Assembly: GCA_034509495.1 (NCBI GenBank)
Contig: CM067524.1
Span: forward strand, 15,848,092-15,912,091
Reading direction: 5' to 3'
DNA: 64,000 nucleotides
Source: Acestrorhynchus altus
Lineage: Eukaryota; Chordata; Actinopteri; Characiformes; Acestrorhynchidae
Made by a program: the position numbers and the translations under genes. This document shows, piece after piece, positions 23,801 to 33,310 of this stretch (its first letter is position 1; every line of letters begins with the position of its first letter). A model generated the notes under the pieces. That model worked only from the letters and a program-made list of their open reading frames with translations. It was not told where the DNA came from and did not search any database.

Positions 23801-26142
23801 CAAACCTGCCAAGAGACCGCCGCCTACCAAAATTAATTAATCAAAGAGGCTGCAAAGAGACCGAAATTAACCCTGAAAAAGCTGCAGAGTTCCCAATCAG
23901 AGACTGGAGTATCTGTCTTTATGGCCGCAATAAGCTGTACAAACCGCAGCTGGGTTTTATGGAAGAGTGGCCAGAAAAAAGCCTTTACTTACAGACAAAA
24001 ATAGGCTTGTTTTGAGTTTGCCAAAAGGCATGTGGGATACAATAAAATGTACAGGACAGGGGTAGACCTATAACCAGAATTTTCAACTAATCCTACAATA
24101 TACTGGTGCATCTAAAAAAATAGAATATCCTTTGTGATCAGAATGTCCTATTTTTATATTCATTACACATAGTGACATTTCAAGCCTTTTTTGATTTACA
24201 GTTGATCAGTATGGGTTATAGCTCATGAAAACCAGAAATCAAGAATCTCAAAATATGAGAATTCAGATTTGAATAAATTACTAACCACAGTATCTTTTAA
24301 AACAAAAAAAGATTGAAATATATCACTTAAATATAAAAATATGACCATGTAATTTTTCAATTAGATTGTCTTAAACCTTATCTAAAACAGTATTCTAACT
24401 TTGAAATGCACTAGTATAGACATGGCCTCAATAATCTATAAAATGAAGTTTTTCTTAGCCCAAAGAGCACATTCACATGAATTAACCAGTAAGCCTTATT
24501 TAAAAAGAGTGGTTTATTTGATTTATATTGTTTATTTAGATTTTTTTAAATGTTACATTCCAATTCCTGTGCCAGAATTGTATTATTTAAAGTGCATTGT
24601 CTTTTCAAAAGATATAGATTATACTATTATTTTATCACTATGTCAGTGGCATTAAGTGGTCTTAAAAGGACAATTTAATTTATCATAATTATTTCTGGGC
24701 CAATATATTGTCCAAAGAAAAGTAGCTTAAACCCTGATTTAGCTTATGGGGACAATCCTTTGAATGAACTATATGCATATAAATAAGTCTAAATTCTCAT
24801 TCTGAGGTCTGACACCTGTGTTTTCTCTGTGTGTTTGCAGCTGTGAAGGCAAGAGTGTTGGCAGCACATGATAAGGGCTCTCATGCGGAGGTGGATGTGA
24901 AGGTTCTGAAGGTGCTGTGGAGCAGCTCCCCCCTCAGGCTCACGGGAGGAACTCTAACTCTGTATCCAGATTCCTGGACTTCACGGGGTTGTACCTGCCC
25001 TGTACTGTACCCAGGTGACCATAATGCATTTAACATTAGAGCGATATACCATATGCCATAGGATGCCATAACATCCTATTGGGTGGTAACTGTAAGTATG
25101 GGACGTTATCAACTAGATAGAAATAGTTAAATGAATGTGCTCACACACACATAAAGCCAAATTGTTCTACAATAGTACTTTTTGATTTTCGTTCTAGTGT
25201 TTTTTTCTTCTTCTGTCAAATAAGTGGTTGCCAAGATATGTACCAATCAGCCATAATATTAATGTCTCCTTGTTGCTATAGGTACCATCCATTCTATCAG
25301 CACTGCTTAGCATACAGGAACACTCTACAATTACAGCCTGCAGTCCATCAGTTTTACATACTTTATTAGCCTACTTTCACCCCCATGGTCAGGGCCCCAT
25401 CACAGAACAGCTGTTATTTGGGTGGTCGGTCATTCTAAGCACAGCTGGACTAACCAGAAATATCCAGCCACCATCATTCTGTGGGGGGCATATTGTGACT
25501 ACAGATGAATGACCAACCCAAACTGTGCAGCAACAGATGCACTTCTGTGTCTGACTGTAAGGTGGACCGACTATATAGGAGTGTCTAATAGAGTTGACAG
25601 TGAGTGTACACAGTGTTTAAACACTCCAGCAGCACTGCTGTGTCTGATCCACTCATACCAGTGCAACATACCAGCACCACTGACATATAAACCTGCTCTG
25701 TGGTGGTCCTTTGGGTTCCTGACCATTTAAAGAATAGGATGAAAGGTAGATGAAGTATACATGTATGATACACTGAGTGTGGAAATTAGATGTTATTGGC
25801 TGATCAGTGTTTAGATGTAACACATGGTGTTGAGTCCAGTGCTATTATAGCACTGAAAGTGTGCTCTCAAAACTTTATTACATTTAACAATGCTGAAATT
25901 AAATAAAATGCATTTTGTAACTAATCCCTGAAAAAAATACAATATATAATTCCTTTGGGTAAAATGTTTGGCCAGTATTGTAATTAGAGTTATCCTCTTT
26001 CGCTATAGGGGTGGTGTATCTTGTTGCTGGACACAAGGATGCAAAAAAAGGTCGTCTTCTAGTCAACACGAAGAGTTTAGTGAAGCCATGGAAATCCAGC
26101 CTCAGCCGCAAAGTATTTCAGCTGCATACTGAGTGCAACTGA
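9065..26142 (+). CDS. ntn4: Netrin-4, complete ten-exon coding region
   Basis: Secreted laminin-related protein of basement membranes. In mammals its N-terminal domain binds the laminin gamma-1 chain and disturbs laminin polymerisation, affecting vessel, lymphatic and axon growth; it binds DCC poorly compared with netrin-1. The ten exons join in phase to 584 residues (human about 628). Seen in order: signal peptide (1-20), laminin N-terminal domain (about 24-243, with THLPSAM and the run WWQSAQ), three laminin EGF domains (about 244-311, 312-373 and 375-437, rich in CxCxGHxxxC patterns), a short variable linker, and a C-terminal NTR domain (about 462-584, with CKEQSLGNSK and AAHDKGSHAEV). All introns are GT-AG and no stop or frameshift occurs. 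The start was chosen because it is the first ATG of a leader peptide and ends at a good donor. The linker is shorter than in mammals. Stop TGA at 26,140-26,142. Confidence 0.97.
9126..11622 (+). other. ntn4: ntn4 intron 1
   Basis: 2.5-kb intron. It holds one copy of a nonautonomous element (10,991-11,404). I see no exon or recognisable element elsewhere in it. Confidence 0.75.
10991..11404 (+). mobile_element. Nonautonomous DNA transposon, family A, copy 1
   Basis: Starts TTATGGACAAAGTAACAGCG and ends GGGGTGTCCATATACATTTGG then ACATA, so the ends are inverted versions of GGACA. The interior phrase TGGAGCACCATCATTCCAG is typical of a widespread fish repeat. Copies 2 and 3 lie at 19,856 and 46,771. 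Confidence 0.6.
11623..12098 (+). CDS. ntn4: ntn4 exon 2: most of the laminin N-terminal domain
   Basis: Begins after acceptor CATCAG and ends at GAG|GTAAAG. Contains CENQVCNPQMGNLAVGR, the cysteine pairs around 11,690-11,760, and the strongly conserved stretches QLDLEVEFYFTHLI and RSPRPAAMALERSQDFG. This matches the polymerisation-type LN domain of netrin-4. Confidence 0.97.
12440..12660 (+). mobile_element. Tc1-like transposase remnant
   Basis: The frame at 12,470-12,658 reads DCFQHANVPCLKANITNWFH and QSPDHNPVE. This is a decayed form of the Tc1 catalytic region, in which the second aspartate (HDNAPCH-type) is followed by SPDLNPIE. The aspartate is replaced (HANVPC), so it is inactive. Lies in ntn4 intron 2. 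Confidence 0.7.
12795..13105 (+). mobile_element. SINE-like interspersed repeat of otophysan type
   Basis: Contains AGGTCATCCTGGGTGATGCT, GCTTGCCATCAGCAGCC, CTCTCTGGGTGGGTAGATGG and AGAGGCGGTGGCTGGCTTCA. I recognise this as a dispersed repeat found often in characins and catfishes. The exact class is uncertain. Lies in ntn4 intron 2. Confidence 0.55.
13304..13573 (+). CDS. ntn4: ntn4 exon 3: end of LN domain, start of first LE domain
   Basis: In phase, 90 codons. Contains GITNLRVHLLHPQQCPC, the LN-to-LE junction ASYAIYDLILKGACLCHGH, and DQCVP. Acceptor is CTGTAG and donor is GTG|GTGAGG. Confidence 0.97.
14361..14432 (+). repeat. (CA)n microsatellite
   Basis: About 36 perfect CA units in ntn4 intron 3. 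Confidence 0.95.
15839..15909 (+). repeat. (TA)n microsatellite
   Basis: About 35 perfect TA units flanked by GTATG repeats. Such tracts can extrude as cruciforms. Confidence 0.95.
16762..16888 (+). CDS. ntn4: ntn4 exon 4: first LE domain
   Basis: Encodes VHGKCVCRHHTAGDHCERC and LYNDRPWKPA, the second half of the first laminin EGF domain. The phase 1 donor is A|GTGAGT. Confidence 0.97.
17132..17166 (+). repeat. (CT)n tract
   Basis: About 17 CT units in ntn4 intron 4, some 115 bp before exon 5. Confidence 0.9.
17283..17468 (+). CDS. ntn4: ntn4 exon 5: second LE domain
   Basis: Encodes CKCNGHAESCHFDVSVW and the following NTKGRHCQQCQKGFYR. The spacing reads GGVCHC, where mammalian netrin-4 has two residues between these cysteines; one residue is therefore missing from a disulfide loop. 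Donor is C|GTAAGA. Confidence 0.96.
17581..17621 (+). repeat. (GT)n microsatellite
   Basis: About 20 GT units with one GGGT interruption, about 110 bp after ntn4 exon 5. Confidence 0.9.
17839..17877 (+). repeat. (CA)n microsatellite
   Basis: About 19 CA units in ntn4 intron 5. Confidence 0.9.
19856..20180 (-). mobile_element. Nonautonomous DNA transposon, family A, copy 2
   Basis: Begins near GTGGACACCCCTTCTAATGA and ends near GCAGGTGTCCCAATACTTTC, the reverse of the family ends. It shares CTTTAAGTTGCA, CTAGTCCCTTTAG and AGGACTCTCCAGAGCAGAT with the family consensus as I know it. Confidence 0.6.
21640..21829 (+). CDS. ntn4: ntn4 exon 6: third LE domain
   Basis: Encodes CACHQLGFVNCDSSNGDC, then CKSGVARPLCDQCVPRYWGF and CRPCQCTSDCDPYTGDC, a complete laminin EGF domain. 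The donor G|GTGAGT leaves phase 2. Confidence 0.97.
22286..22353 (+). CDS. ntn4: ntn4 exon 7: linker before the NTR domain
   Basis: A short 68-bp exon encoding PDVDQNNTLFRVEELFSALT. It is the least conserved part, recognised by position, phase and the FSAL motif shared with human netrin-4. Acceptor is GTGCAG, donor is G|GTAACT. It is shorter than the mammalian linker. Confidence 0.88.
22508..22576 (+). CDS. ntn4: ntn4 exon 8: start of the NTR domain
   Basis: Encodes EKCVCKEQSLGNSKLFCTRK and YSY, the first cysteines of the C345C/NTR fold. Acceptor is CTTCAG, donor is G|GTTAGT. Confidence 0.95.
23035..24050 (+). mobile_element. Tc1-like transposon remnant
   Basis: The left end CAGTGCCTATAAAATGTATT, preceded by TA, is a diverged Tc1 terminal repeat. 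The interior contains CACATGTATTCACTCCCTTT. The frame around 23,764-23,850 reads STIKWKEHGTSTNLPRDRRL, the N-terminal helix-turn-helix region of Tc1 transposases. The catalytic part is deleted or unrecognisable and the right end is not clear. Confidence 0.7.
24101..24290 (+). mobile_element. Terminal fragment of a second Tc1/mariner family
   Basis: Begins TACTGGTGCATCTAAAAAAA, then TAGAATATC, ATTCATTACACATAGTGACA and AGCTCATGAAAACCAGAAAT. I recognise this as the end of a common vertebrate Tc1/mariner-type element. Only one end is present. Confidence 0.55.
24841..25014 (+). CDS. ntn4: ntn4 exon 9: NTR domain
   Basis: Encodes VKARVLAAHDKGSHAEVDVK, then LTLYPDSWTSRGCTCPVLYP, closely matching the netrin-4 NTR core. 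Acceptor is TTTGCAG, donor is G|GTGACC. Confidence 0.97.
25015..26008 (+). other. ntn4: ntn4 intron 9
   Basis: About 1 kb, more than half occupied by the palindromic element at 25,236-25,800. The remainder is AT-rich. Confidence 0.8.
25236..25800. mobile_element. Palindromic nonautonomous DNA transposon
   Basis: The left end reads TACCAATCAGCCATAATATT and the right end reads TTATTGGCTGATCAGTG, an inverted pair. Interior phrases such as CACTCCAGCAGCACTGCTGT, GTCTGATCCACTCATACCAG and CTGCTCTGTGGTGGTCCT belong to a fish element built of large internal inverted repeats. There is no coding capacity. Confidence 0.65.
26009..26142 (+). CDS. ntn4: ntn4 exon 10: C-terminus and stop
   Basis: Encodes VVYLVAGHKDAKKGRLLVNT, then KSLVKPWKSSLSRKVF and the last residues HTECN before TGA. 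The basic C-terminus is typical of netrin-4. Confidence 0.97.
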
Positions 26143-26890
26143 GGGAAAAGGAAGGGAGTAAATGAGAGAAAGATGATCCCTTTAACCAAGGAGACCAGTG
26201 TGGCAAATGTTCTTTCCAGTCATGCAGGAGCACCACATGAAACTATGGTAAATCAACTGATTAAATGGTTGAGACAAGTGTATTTGTGCTTAATTGGAAT
26301 AAAAGGCTGCAGCTACACTGGACTGGGCCTTTGTTGATATAACTGGTGTCCTGCCGTTAAAACATGTTACTCTCAGAGCTGTTCAACTCTGGACTTTCTG
26401 ACCAGGCCCGGATTTTGGAATCACTGGGAGGTATGTCAACAGGTGGCCACTCAGCTTGGCTCGGTTTGGCTCAGTGACTACAAAATCCAGGACTGGGAGC
26501 AGGATTAAGCCTTCAGAGTTAAACACTTATGCACATGGTCAATTGTCATCTTAAACCTGATGTGAATTTAGTGTGTGTTTATGGAGGTAGACAAAGAAAG
26601 CTAAAGCTGTTTGAATTATTCCTATATTGTACAGTGTATATGTACTGTATGTACATAGTATTATAAAGTATGCAGTATGTGATATTTTGTATCCCTTGAT
26701 AGATTTGTATATAATTTAAAGACTGTATATATAAAATATGATGAAAATATTTCTATTTTGATATGAATGATGAAATAAGGATTGCCAAATGCCAGACAAG
26801 AAGCTATAACTGGCACTCGTGGGACAGATCAAATTTATAAACTGATGAAATTAGACTGTTCTGAATAAATGAATTTAGCTGCAAATGTGT
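26143..26890 (+). other. ntn4: ntn4 3' UTR (probable)
   Basis: Noncoding sequence from the stop codon to just beyond the first good poly(A) signal at 26,864. AT-rich, no repeat family recognised. A second possible signal lies at 27,302, but that falls in a dispersed repeat. Confidence 0.6.
26864..26869 (+). promoter_or_regulatory. ntn4: Poly(A) signal of ntn4
   Basis: Canonical AATAAA about 720 bp after the stop, with GT/T-rich sequence about 20-35 bp downstream, as expected for a cleavage site. Confidence 0.65.
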
Positions 26891-27269
26891 TTTTGTATTT
26901 TCTTCTATATGCTGCCACATTTTATATTAAACAGTGCAGGAATTGTTTATAAAGTTCTGCTTAAGAAACTAATTTTAATTTGTAACCTAACATTGAGGTC
27001 ATGTTGAGACATGCATTTAGTCAGCCATTTAAATATAATTTGTGTCATGACTTTTCTTAGAAACTCTGGTTTGTTTTTATTTGGATTTTTGCTATATTTG
27101 TCTTACTTGCTAATTCAGGGTCACTTTCAATGGAATCTTATTAGACACATAGGCCACTACAGCATCAATTGCATTGCCCAAGGTTTCTTATTAGAATTTT
27201 ATGATGTACTTGCCTGATCAGGGAACTGAACCCTGCTTTATTTGTACATTACACCAGCTGTAATAGTAA

Positions 27270-27565
27270 TGTTAATGTAATAGTAATGTTGAAATGCCTC
27301 GAATAAAAGCCCTCTGCACATACAGCCTGCCTCAGAACCTTTGTTATGGACGATACACCACGTATGCTTCTTCTATGGGGAATCTGATCAGTGGAGCAGT
27401 TCAGAGGAGAATGCCTGTGTTATTTGGCCCACTTTTGTGAGTCGTCCTAGTCTACCTAAGCTGTAGTATGTTTGTTGTGCTACTACTTCAGGGGCCTGCC
27501 TTGGACTGTGGTGTTCATATTTATGACCAACATAGTGAAGCAGCTAGCCCCTTTCTTACACAGCG
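27270..27565 (+). repeat. Dispersed repeat, family B, copy 1
   Basis: Shares ordered blocks with 44,920-45,225: CCTCTGCACATACAGCCTGC, then GGGGCCTGCCTTGGA, then GACCAACATAGTGAAGCAG. The repeat type is unknown; it may be part of a long terminal repeat or leader of a retroelement. Confidence 0.6.
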
Positions 27566-28233
27566 AAGATGCAGTTAGGTTAATGCTCTGTAAATAATAG
27601 CAGTCTTTAAATAATAATAGTCTTTAAAACTGAGAAACAGCTCAATCTTCATTGCATTTGTTTACATATACACAAAGGCACTGTCCATTCAATTGCACAT
27701 GAAAACATCAGCAAAATATCAATTTTTATACTGAAAATAAAGTAAAAGAATAATAGGCCATTCTCAAATAGTTACAAAATAAACATAAATTTGCTTACAG
27801 ATTTAGCTTTTCTGTTTATTACTGAAGTAATACTTTGCTGTGTAACCTTTCTGATAACTGCTTTACATCTATGTGGAATGGAACTAACATCTGATGCCTG
27901 CAAACATTGGTGTATAGGGTGTAGTAAATTTTTAATCACAGGGAGATTGCATTTATATTAATTACATTTTGCAAATAATTAAGAAATGTCTTCAGATTTG
28001 TTTATTTTACCTACACCTCTTAAAATAATTAAAATGAAGGTCAAGTGTCCACATGTTTATATGTTGGTCAAAGGTGTTCATGGTGTCCTACATTTTCAAA
28101 TTACTATATTGTTATACACTAGATATGTATGGTATTGTACTATACAGTACTGTGTAGCAGCCTTGGTATTGCATTAAAATTAATGAGCAGAATTTAATTT
28201 GAATGTTAGTTTTGAGCTACCTTGTCAGTTTTA

Positions 28234-28745
28234 CAGTGTGTGCAGAATTATTAGGCAAGTTGTATTTGAGAGGATTCTGTTTATTATTGAACAACAACTA
28301 TGTTCTCAATCAACCCAAAAGATTTTTGGAAGTTGGAGTGGGTTTTTTTTATTTGGCTATTTAAGGAGGATATCTGTTTATGCAGGTAACTGTTACTGTG
28401 CAGAATTATTAGGCAACTTAATAAAAACCAAATATATACCCATCTCACTTGTTTATTTTCACCAGGTAAATCAATATAACAACACAATTTACAAATAAAC
28501 ATTTCTGATATTCAAAAACAAAACCAAAAACAAATCACTGACCAATATGGCCACCTTTCTTTACGATGAAACTCAAAAGCCTTCCATCCATTGATTCTGT
28601 CAGGTGCTTGTTCTGTTTATGATCAACATTGCGTGCAGCAGCCACTACAGCCTCCCAGACACTGTTTCAGCTTGGAGTAGGACAACATGTATAAAAGGAT
28701 GATGTGATCAAAATACTCATTTGCCTAATAATTCTGCACACAGTG
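28234..28745. mobile_element. 512-bp Tc1/mariner-type element with TA target site and transposase C-terminus
   Basis: The ends CAGTGTGTGCAGAATTATTA and its inverse are flanked by TA on both sides (28,232-28,233 and 28,746-28,747). The terminal repeats match over about 25 bp with one mismatch near the tip. An extra direct copy of the terminal motif TGTGCAGAATTATTAGGCAA lies inside near 28,400. The minus strand encodes the last residues of a transposase. This is an internally deleted derivative. Confidence 0.75.
28541..28657 (-). pseudogene. Transposase C-terminal fragment
   Basis: The reverse-strand frame reads WEAVVAAARNVDHK, then LTESMDGRLLSFIVKKGG and HIG. I recognise this as the end of a DDE transposase of a vertebrate Tc1/mariner-type family. 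It is 39 residues with no catalytic residues, carried inside the 512-bp element. Confidence 0.65.
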
Positions 28746-29499
28746 TATAGACGGATTGTATTGCAATACTTGTGTTTAAATGCTAATTTGATCTACATCA
28801 GACTTCAATTTATTTAGAAATGGCTGCATTTGTACTGTGATAACTGTTATTTGAACAACTGTAATACTTAAAGAAATGTTAAAGGATCATACATGGGAAT
28901 TGGGATCTTGACTAAGTCAAATTGTGATTTCCATTAATTCAGAATAGTGCAGCTCTGCTAGTCACTCCAGTTCATTTCAGTCAATATAATCACATTTAAG
29001 TCCTGGTGAATTCAGAAAGGTGGTAATGTTTAAGACTTGGATACATTAGGTAAGGGAATGTAATCCTGATCTTGTAGGTCCAGAAGAATTGCCTACCCCT
29101 GCTTTAGATTATAGCGTCTTTCTTTAATCAGATATGGTTTATTTTTTTATTCTTTGATGCTCTTTAATTGGGTTTTTTATTTCATAAGTGTGGATTACAG
29201 GTCTGTGTCTTGTATGTACATAAGTCTGTGTTATGTCTTGCAGAAATCATACTTACTTGTATCTTGGGCATAGGATGAATTCAACCAAAGGATGGTTAGT
29301 TTAAAATGCTAGAGGTGGAGTTTTGCTGCATCAGCAGTCAACTCCCATCATATTCGCTGCCACCAAGCTGGAAGAATCATGTGCTGCTCCAAGTGATGCC
29401 ACTCCTTTGTCTCCATTTTCCTTTCAAACCATGGCCTGTTAGGCCATCTTGTCTTCTATCTTCTATGTTGTCCTCCTCAGTATCCTGTCTTCTACTTTT

Positions 29500-29625
29500 T
29501 ACAGTAGAAGCATTGTCACAAAACAACTTTACAGAGTCACAAATAGTGACAGTGGCAAAACCCCCTCAGATTGGGGGGAAGGAACCAAGATGCAAAAGGA
29601 GAACCCATCCTCCTTTGGTTGATGC
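29500..29625 (-). mobile_element. Non-LTR retrotransposon 3' tail, reverse copy
   Basis: Contains CAAAACAACTTTACAGAGTC, GACAGTGGCAAAACCCCCTC and GGAACCAAGATGCAAAAGGA, the reverse-strand counterpart of the copy at 30,440-30,735. Confidence 0.5.
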
Positions 29626-30439
29626 ACAACAAAGAAACACAACAAAATAACAAGAAGAACAAAAAGTACTGGACATGCAAGTATGAAATGTGCTATATAA
29701 GTGTAATTAACAAAATAACTAAAAGCTCCCAAAAACATCCTAGCATGAAAAATGTCATAACAGGGAGAGGGGTTTTCTGTGCAATGCTCCTTTAACCATC
29801 TAAGGAACGTGTTTGTGTTAAGAAGCTTTTGGGAAAGCTTTTAGCTACCTAGATAGGCCATGTACAGTTTCAGGGTAATCTTACTTCGTACTTGTTGGCT
29901 TATTGCACTTACACTTTTTCCTGTTCAGATGAAAAGGGTTCATGGGGTTTACTGCATGCAAAAAGTCTTTTTCAATGCACTTTTCTTGTACTGAAGTACT
30001 GAAATCCTGAAATTACACCACATTTGCCTCCATACATAAAGACAAATAATTGGACCATGGTTAAATTGTTAACAAAGAATAAATCAAAACACAACCCTAC
30101 ATGGTCACAAGGCTCATCCTGACTTTGGATCTGACCATTGCCTGGATCTAAGGTATGAAAAAAAAGTTGGACACAGAAGAGATGTATGCTATAGGCCACC
30201 TCCAGTACACCTTTATTTTCAAGAGTTCCACACCCATCCACACAGTGAAACACACACATACACATGTAAATTCACTGGGAGCAGTGGCCAGCCCTAACCA
30301 CAGAGTTAAGTGCCGTGCACTTGGATTATGTTCCCACCCTGCCATGGACTAGCTGCTCACCCACCATAACCAATTGTGTAGAAACGTACTGGTACAATTA
30401 TGTCCACCAGCATTATTCCACTAACATTATTTCAGTATA

Positions 30440-30735
30440 TCAGAGTATTAGAACAGAGGTGTAGGGGTCTAGTGCCCCTTAACTGTGTATAAGTAGTTTG
30501 ACCAGAGGAGGATGAGTCCTCCCCTTGTGAGCCTGGTTCCTCCCAATGTTTCTTCCTCCAGCTCTGAGGGAGTTTTTCCTTGCCACTGTCGCCCTTTGAC
30601 TTGCTCACTTGGGGATCTGTCTCTTACCCTTTGTTCCTGTGTTGTTAACCTTTTTATTTTTTGATTTCTGTGAAGCTGCTCTGTGACAACTTCAGTTGTG
30701 AAGAGTGCTATACAAATAAATTTTGATTTGATTAT
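30440..30735 (+). mobile_element. Non-LTR retrotransposon 3' tail, forward copy
   Basis: Contains CTGAGGGAGTTTTTCCTTGC, CACTGTCGCCCTTTGACTTG and GAAGCTGCTCTGTGACAAC, ending in GCTATACAAATAAATTTTG plus a TTTGATT tail. This is a very common 3' end of fish LINE-related elements, 5'-truncated here. Confidence 0.6.
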
Positions 30736-31129
30736 TCCCTCAATGCTAAAATACTTTTTTTCCAAAGCCTTCCTGTTATATCATTTTTATAATGCACTTT
30801 ATAATGCACGCAAATGTCTTTAAGCTTCTTTGGTGCCATGATAGAGCACTAGAAGTGACACCAACAGTACCACACTTTGAGAGACAGCAACCAAGCAGTG
30901 CTGTGATTGAATAAATCAAATTCACTCTCTGATTGGACCAGTGAAAGCTTTCCTATTGGTCCATCAATTTTCCATCAAAACAGGGTAAAAAAATCCAAAG
31001 GTGCATAAAGAAGTTCCTGCTACAAGAGGTGGAGATGAAATTGTCGTGTGATTTCATAATCTGGATCAAAAGTAATTTCAGTAGCACATATTTCATTCAC
31101 AAATGTCAATTTTGTCTTGCACATTTAAA

Positions 31130-32460
31130 AATGCCACATCAATGATAAACCAATACAATCAAAAGCCTTGATTGGTGGTACAACGCACAACTAAAAGACT
31201 CCAAACAGTTGAAACAACTGAGGCAAGATACCATCAATGGTCTCAAGCAGATTAATAGCTCTGCTTTCCCAGGGAAGCTGAAGTTCTGGTGCTTTCAGTT
31301 CAGAGTGTTGCCCTGCCTCATGTGACCAATTTTCATCTTTGAGATAACCCTAGTCCACACTAAATGGCTGAAGCAATTGGCAAATGCGAAGGTGAGGATG
31401 TGGCTTGGACTACCCAAATGCCTCACCAGCATAGGCCTGTATGGCAATGGAGCCCTTTCTCTGCCAATATCAAGCCTGGTGGAGGAGTAAAAAATGTTCC
31501 AAAGCAGTATTTGAAGTGATCCTCACAGAGGTGCTTTTGAAGTGATCCTTTTGTCAGAGGTGTTGCTCCCACCTTAACCACAGGGAAGAGATAGAGTCAA
31601 GGTGCAGCAGTGGCACAGGCAAAGTCCGCTCTATGACACTGGCACATAGTGGGCCAAGTCCAATATGGCAGAGGGAGCCTGTATGAGAGCTAAAACACCC
31701 ACATGGCAGACTCCTGGTGAACTCCGGTGCCAGAGCTATGTACCAAGTTAAGCAAGGCTGCTGGATGAAGTTGGATGGTGTGGAAAGGAGGAAGATCACT
31801 TGGAGTGAGTGGTGGAACATAGAGTCTAATATGCTGAGCCTTACATCAGAGCCACATATGATGTCCTGCCTTCTCCAACCAACCTACATCTCCGGTTTGG
31901 AGATGATCCAGCTTGTCGTCAATGTCCTGCCCCAGCAACCCTTAAACACTTGGTGAGTTGCAAGAGCAGACTTACTCAAGCAATATTCACCTGGTGGCAC
32001 AACCAAGTGTTGAAGTGCTTGGATGACTCATGCTCACTGAATGCAGTACAGCACTGGGAAATGTGAGTAGACCTAAGTAGACTTATTAAAGGAGTTCAGG
32101 CTCAACGAAAGACCATTAAAGACCTTGCAACTGCTGCCGAAAGAAGCAGTCACTGAATGTGGCTTAAGCAGAAGGAGATGGTATGGGCTACCAAGTGACT
32201 TTCACAGTGCCTCCAGTGGGACACACACCCATGTCTGATCAGCCTGTGGTGGGCCAGCCTCGGGTGAAGGTATATTGGGAAAAAAGGCTGAAACATCCAG
32301 TGAGGTTGGGGTGCACCTCATTGGGTGTCACATTGGAGGCATCAGGTGGTCATCCCTCAGCCCAACCCCACTCAAGAGAACATTGCAACATTGCAAACTC
32401 CATCCTAGGAGACATCTCAAACACCAGCATTGTGCTGATTTTATAAAGGGATTCTAACAA
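31130..32460 (+). mobile_element. Decayed non-LTR retrotransposon, 3' half of the polyprotein
   Basis: Frames broken by indels and stops read, in order, FPGKLKFWCFQFRVLPCLM, then WLGLPKCLTSIGLYGNGALS, LSLPISSLVEE, CWMKLDGVERRKITWSEW, and ATLKHLVSCKSRLTQA with W(H)NQVLKCLDD. Part of the late region (about 31,905-31,965) has cysteines and a histidine spaced like the C-terminal zinc knuckle seen in LINEs with restriction-like endonucleases (R2/NeSL-type). Class assignment is inference. It lies in the intergenic region and is not a host gene. Confidence 0.6.
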
Positions 32461-32496
32461 CTTGTATTAGCAAGAATAGTCTATATAGCAAGAATA

Positions 32497-32500
<4 letters not shown>

Positions 32501-32540
<40 letters not shown>
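32501..32540 (+). repeat. (CA)n microsatellite
   Basis: About 20 CA units, directly after the LINE remnant. Confidence 0.9.
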
Positions 32541-32543
<3 letters not shown>

Positions 32544-32689
32544 CGTTAGTTAAATGTAAGTATTCACAGATCTAAAGTAATGAATAACATCCACAGCAAA
32601 ATAGTTATTAACAAAATAAAATTTGCAATAAACCAAACAAGAACAGTTTAAATGTAAAGCAGGTAAGTACTCAAAAATTCTGGAGTGAC

Positions 32690-33310
32690 TACAAAATACC
32701 TGTAGCAAGATTTGATGGCAGAAAAGGTTTCAAGCTGAGGTTTCAGTTTGCACAGTGAATATGTGAAATACTGAAGGTCTCCCTGCCTGAACTCCAGGAT
32801 GTATTCCTTTGTTAACCCAAAAGCACAAGAAAAGCTTCAGTCAGCTCAAAGCCATATAAATAAGCCACAGAGTTTTGGGGATTCTGTTCTGTGGATAACA
32901 CCCTGCCTACTGTGAAGCAGGACAGTTTTTCTGTGATGCTCTTGTGCTGCTTTGCTTCCTCGATCACTGGAAACATGCAGCTTGTTGAAGGCAAGATGAA
33001 TGAAATCAAATATCAGGAAAGTCTAGGCAAAGTGTCATGGTTTCTATGAAGAAGCTGAGGCTTGGGCTTCATTGGACCTTCCAGCAGGACAATAACCCCA
33101 GACATACCTCAAAGACCACACTCCCTGACAGCAATGAAAGTTTGGACTAAACGTGACCCACATTTGAGTCATTAATACCCAAATGCATCTGCTATCTGGA
33201 TTAGGTTTCAAAGGAAGTCCTGGAAGATATTGGGAATGGCCGTCACCATCACCTGACAAGATTGCGAAGCTGCCTTTTCATGGTATATGATCAACCTTCT
33301 AGACCACCCA
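32690..33310 (+). mobile_element. Tc1-like transposase remnant
   Basis: Broken frames read LPTVKQDSFSVMLLCCFAS, SITGNMQLVEGKMNEIKYQ and then HWTFQQDNNPRHTSKTT. The last is the region around the second catalytic aspartate of Tc1 transposases (QHDNDPKHT-type). Several frame changes and stops show it is dead. It may include more than one copy. Confidence 0.6.

Larger units (their letters stand above)
22577..24840 (+). other. ntn4: ntn4 intron 8
   Basis: 2.3 kb, mostly occupied by two damaged Tc1/mariner elements (23,035-24,050 and 24,101-24,290). No host exon was seen between exons 8 and 9. Confidence 0.75.

Noticed and set aside
31130..32460. Host gene encoding the 79- to 88-residue frames here
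   Set aside because: The protein matches a decayed non-LTR retrotransposon with multiple frame breaks.
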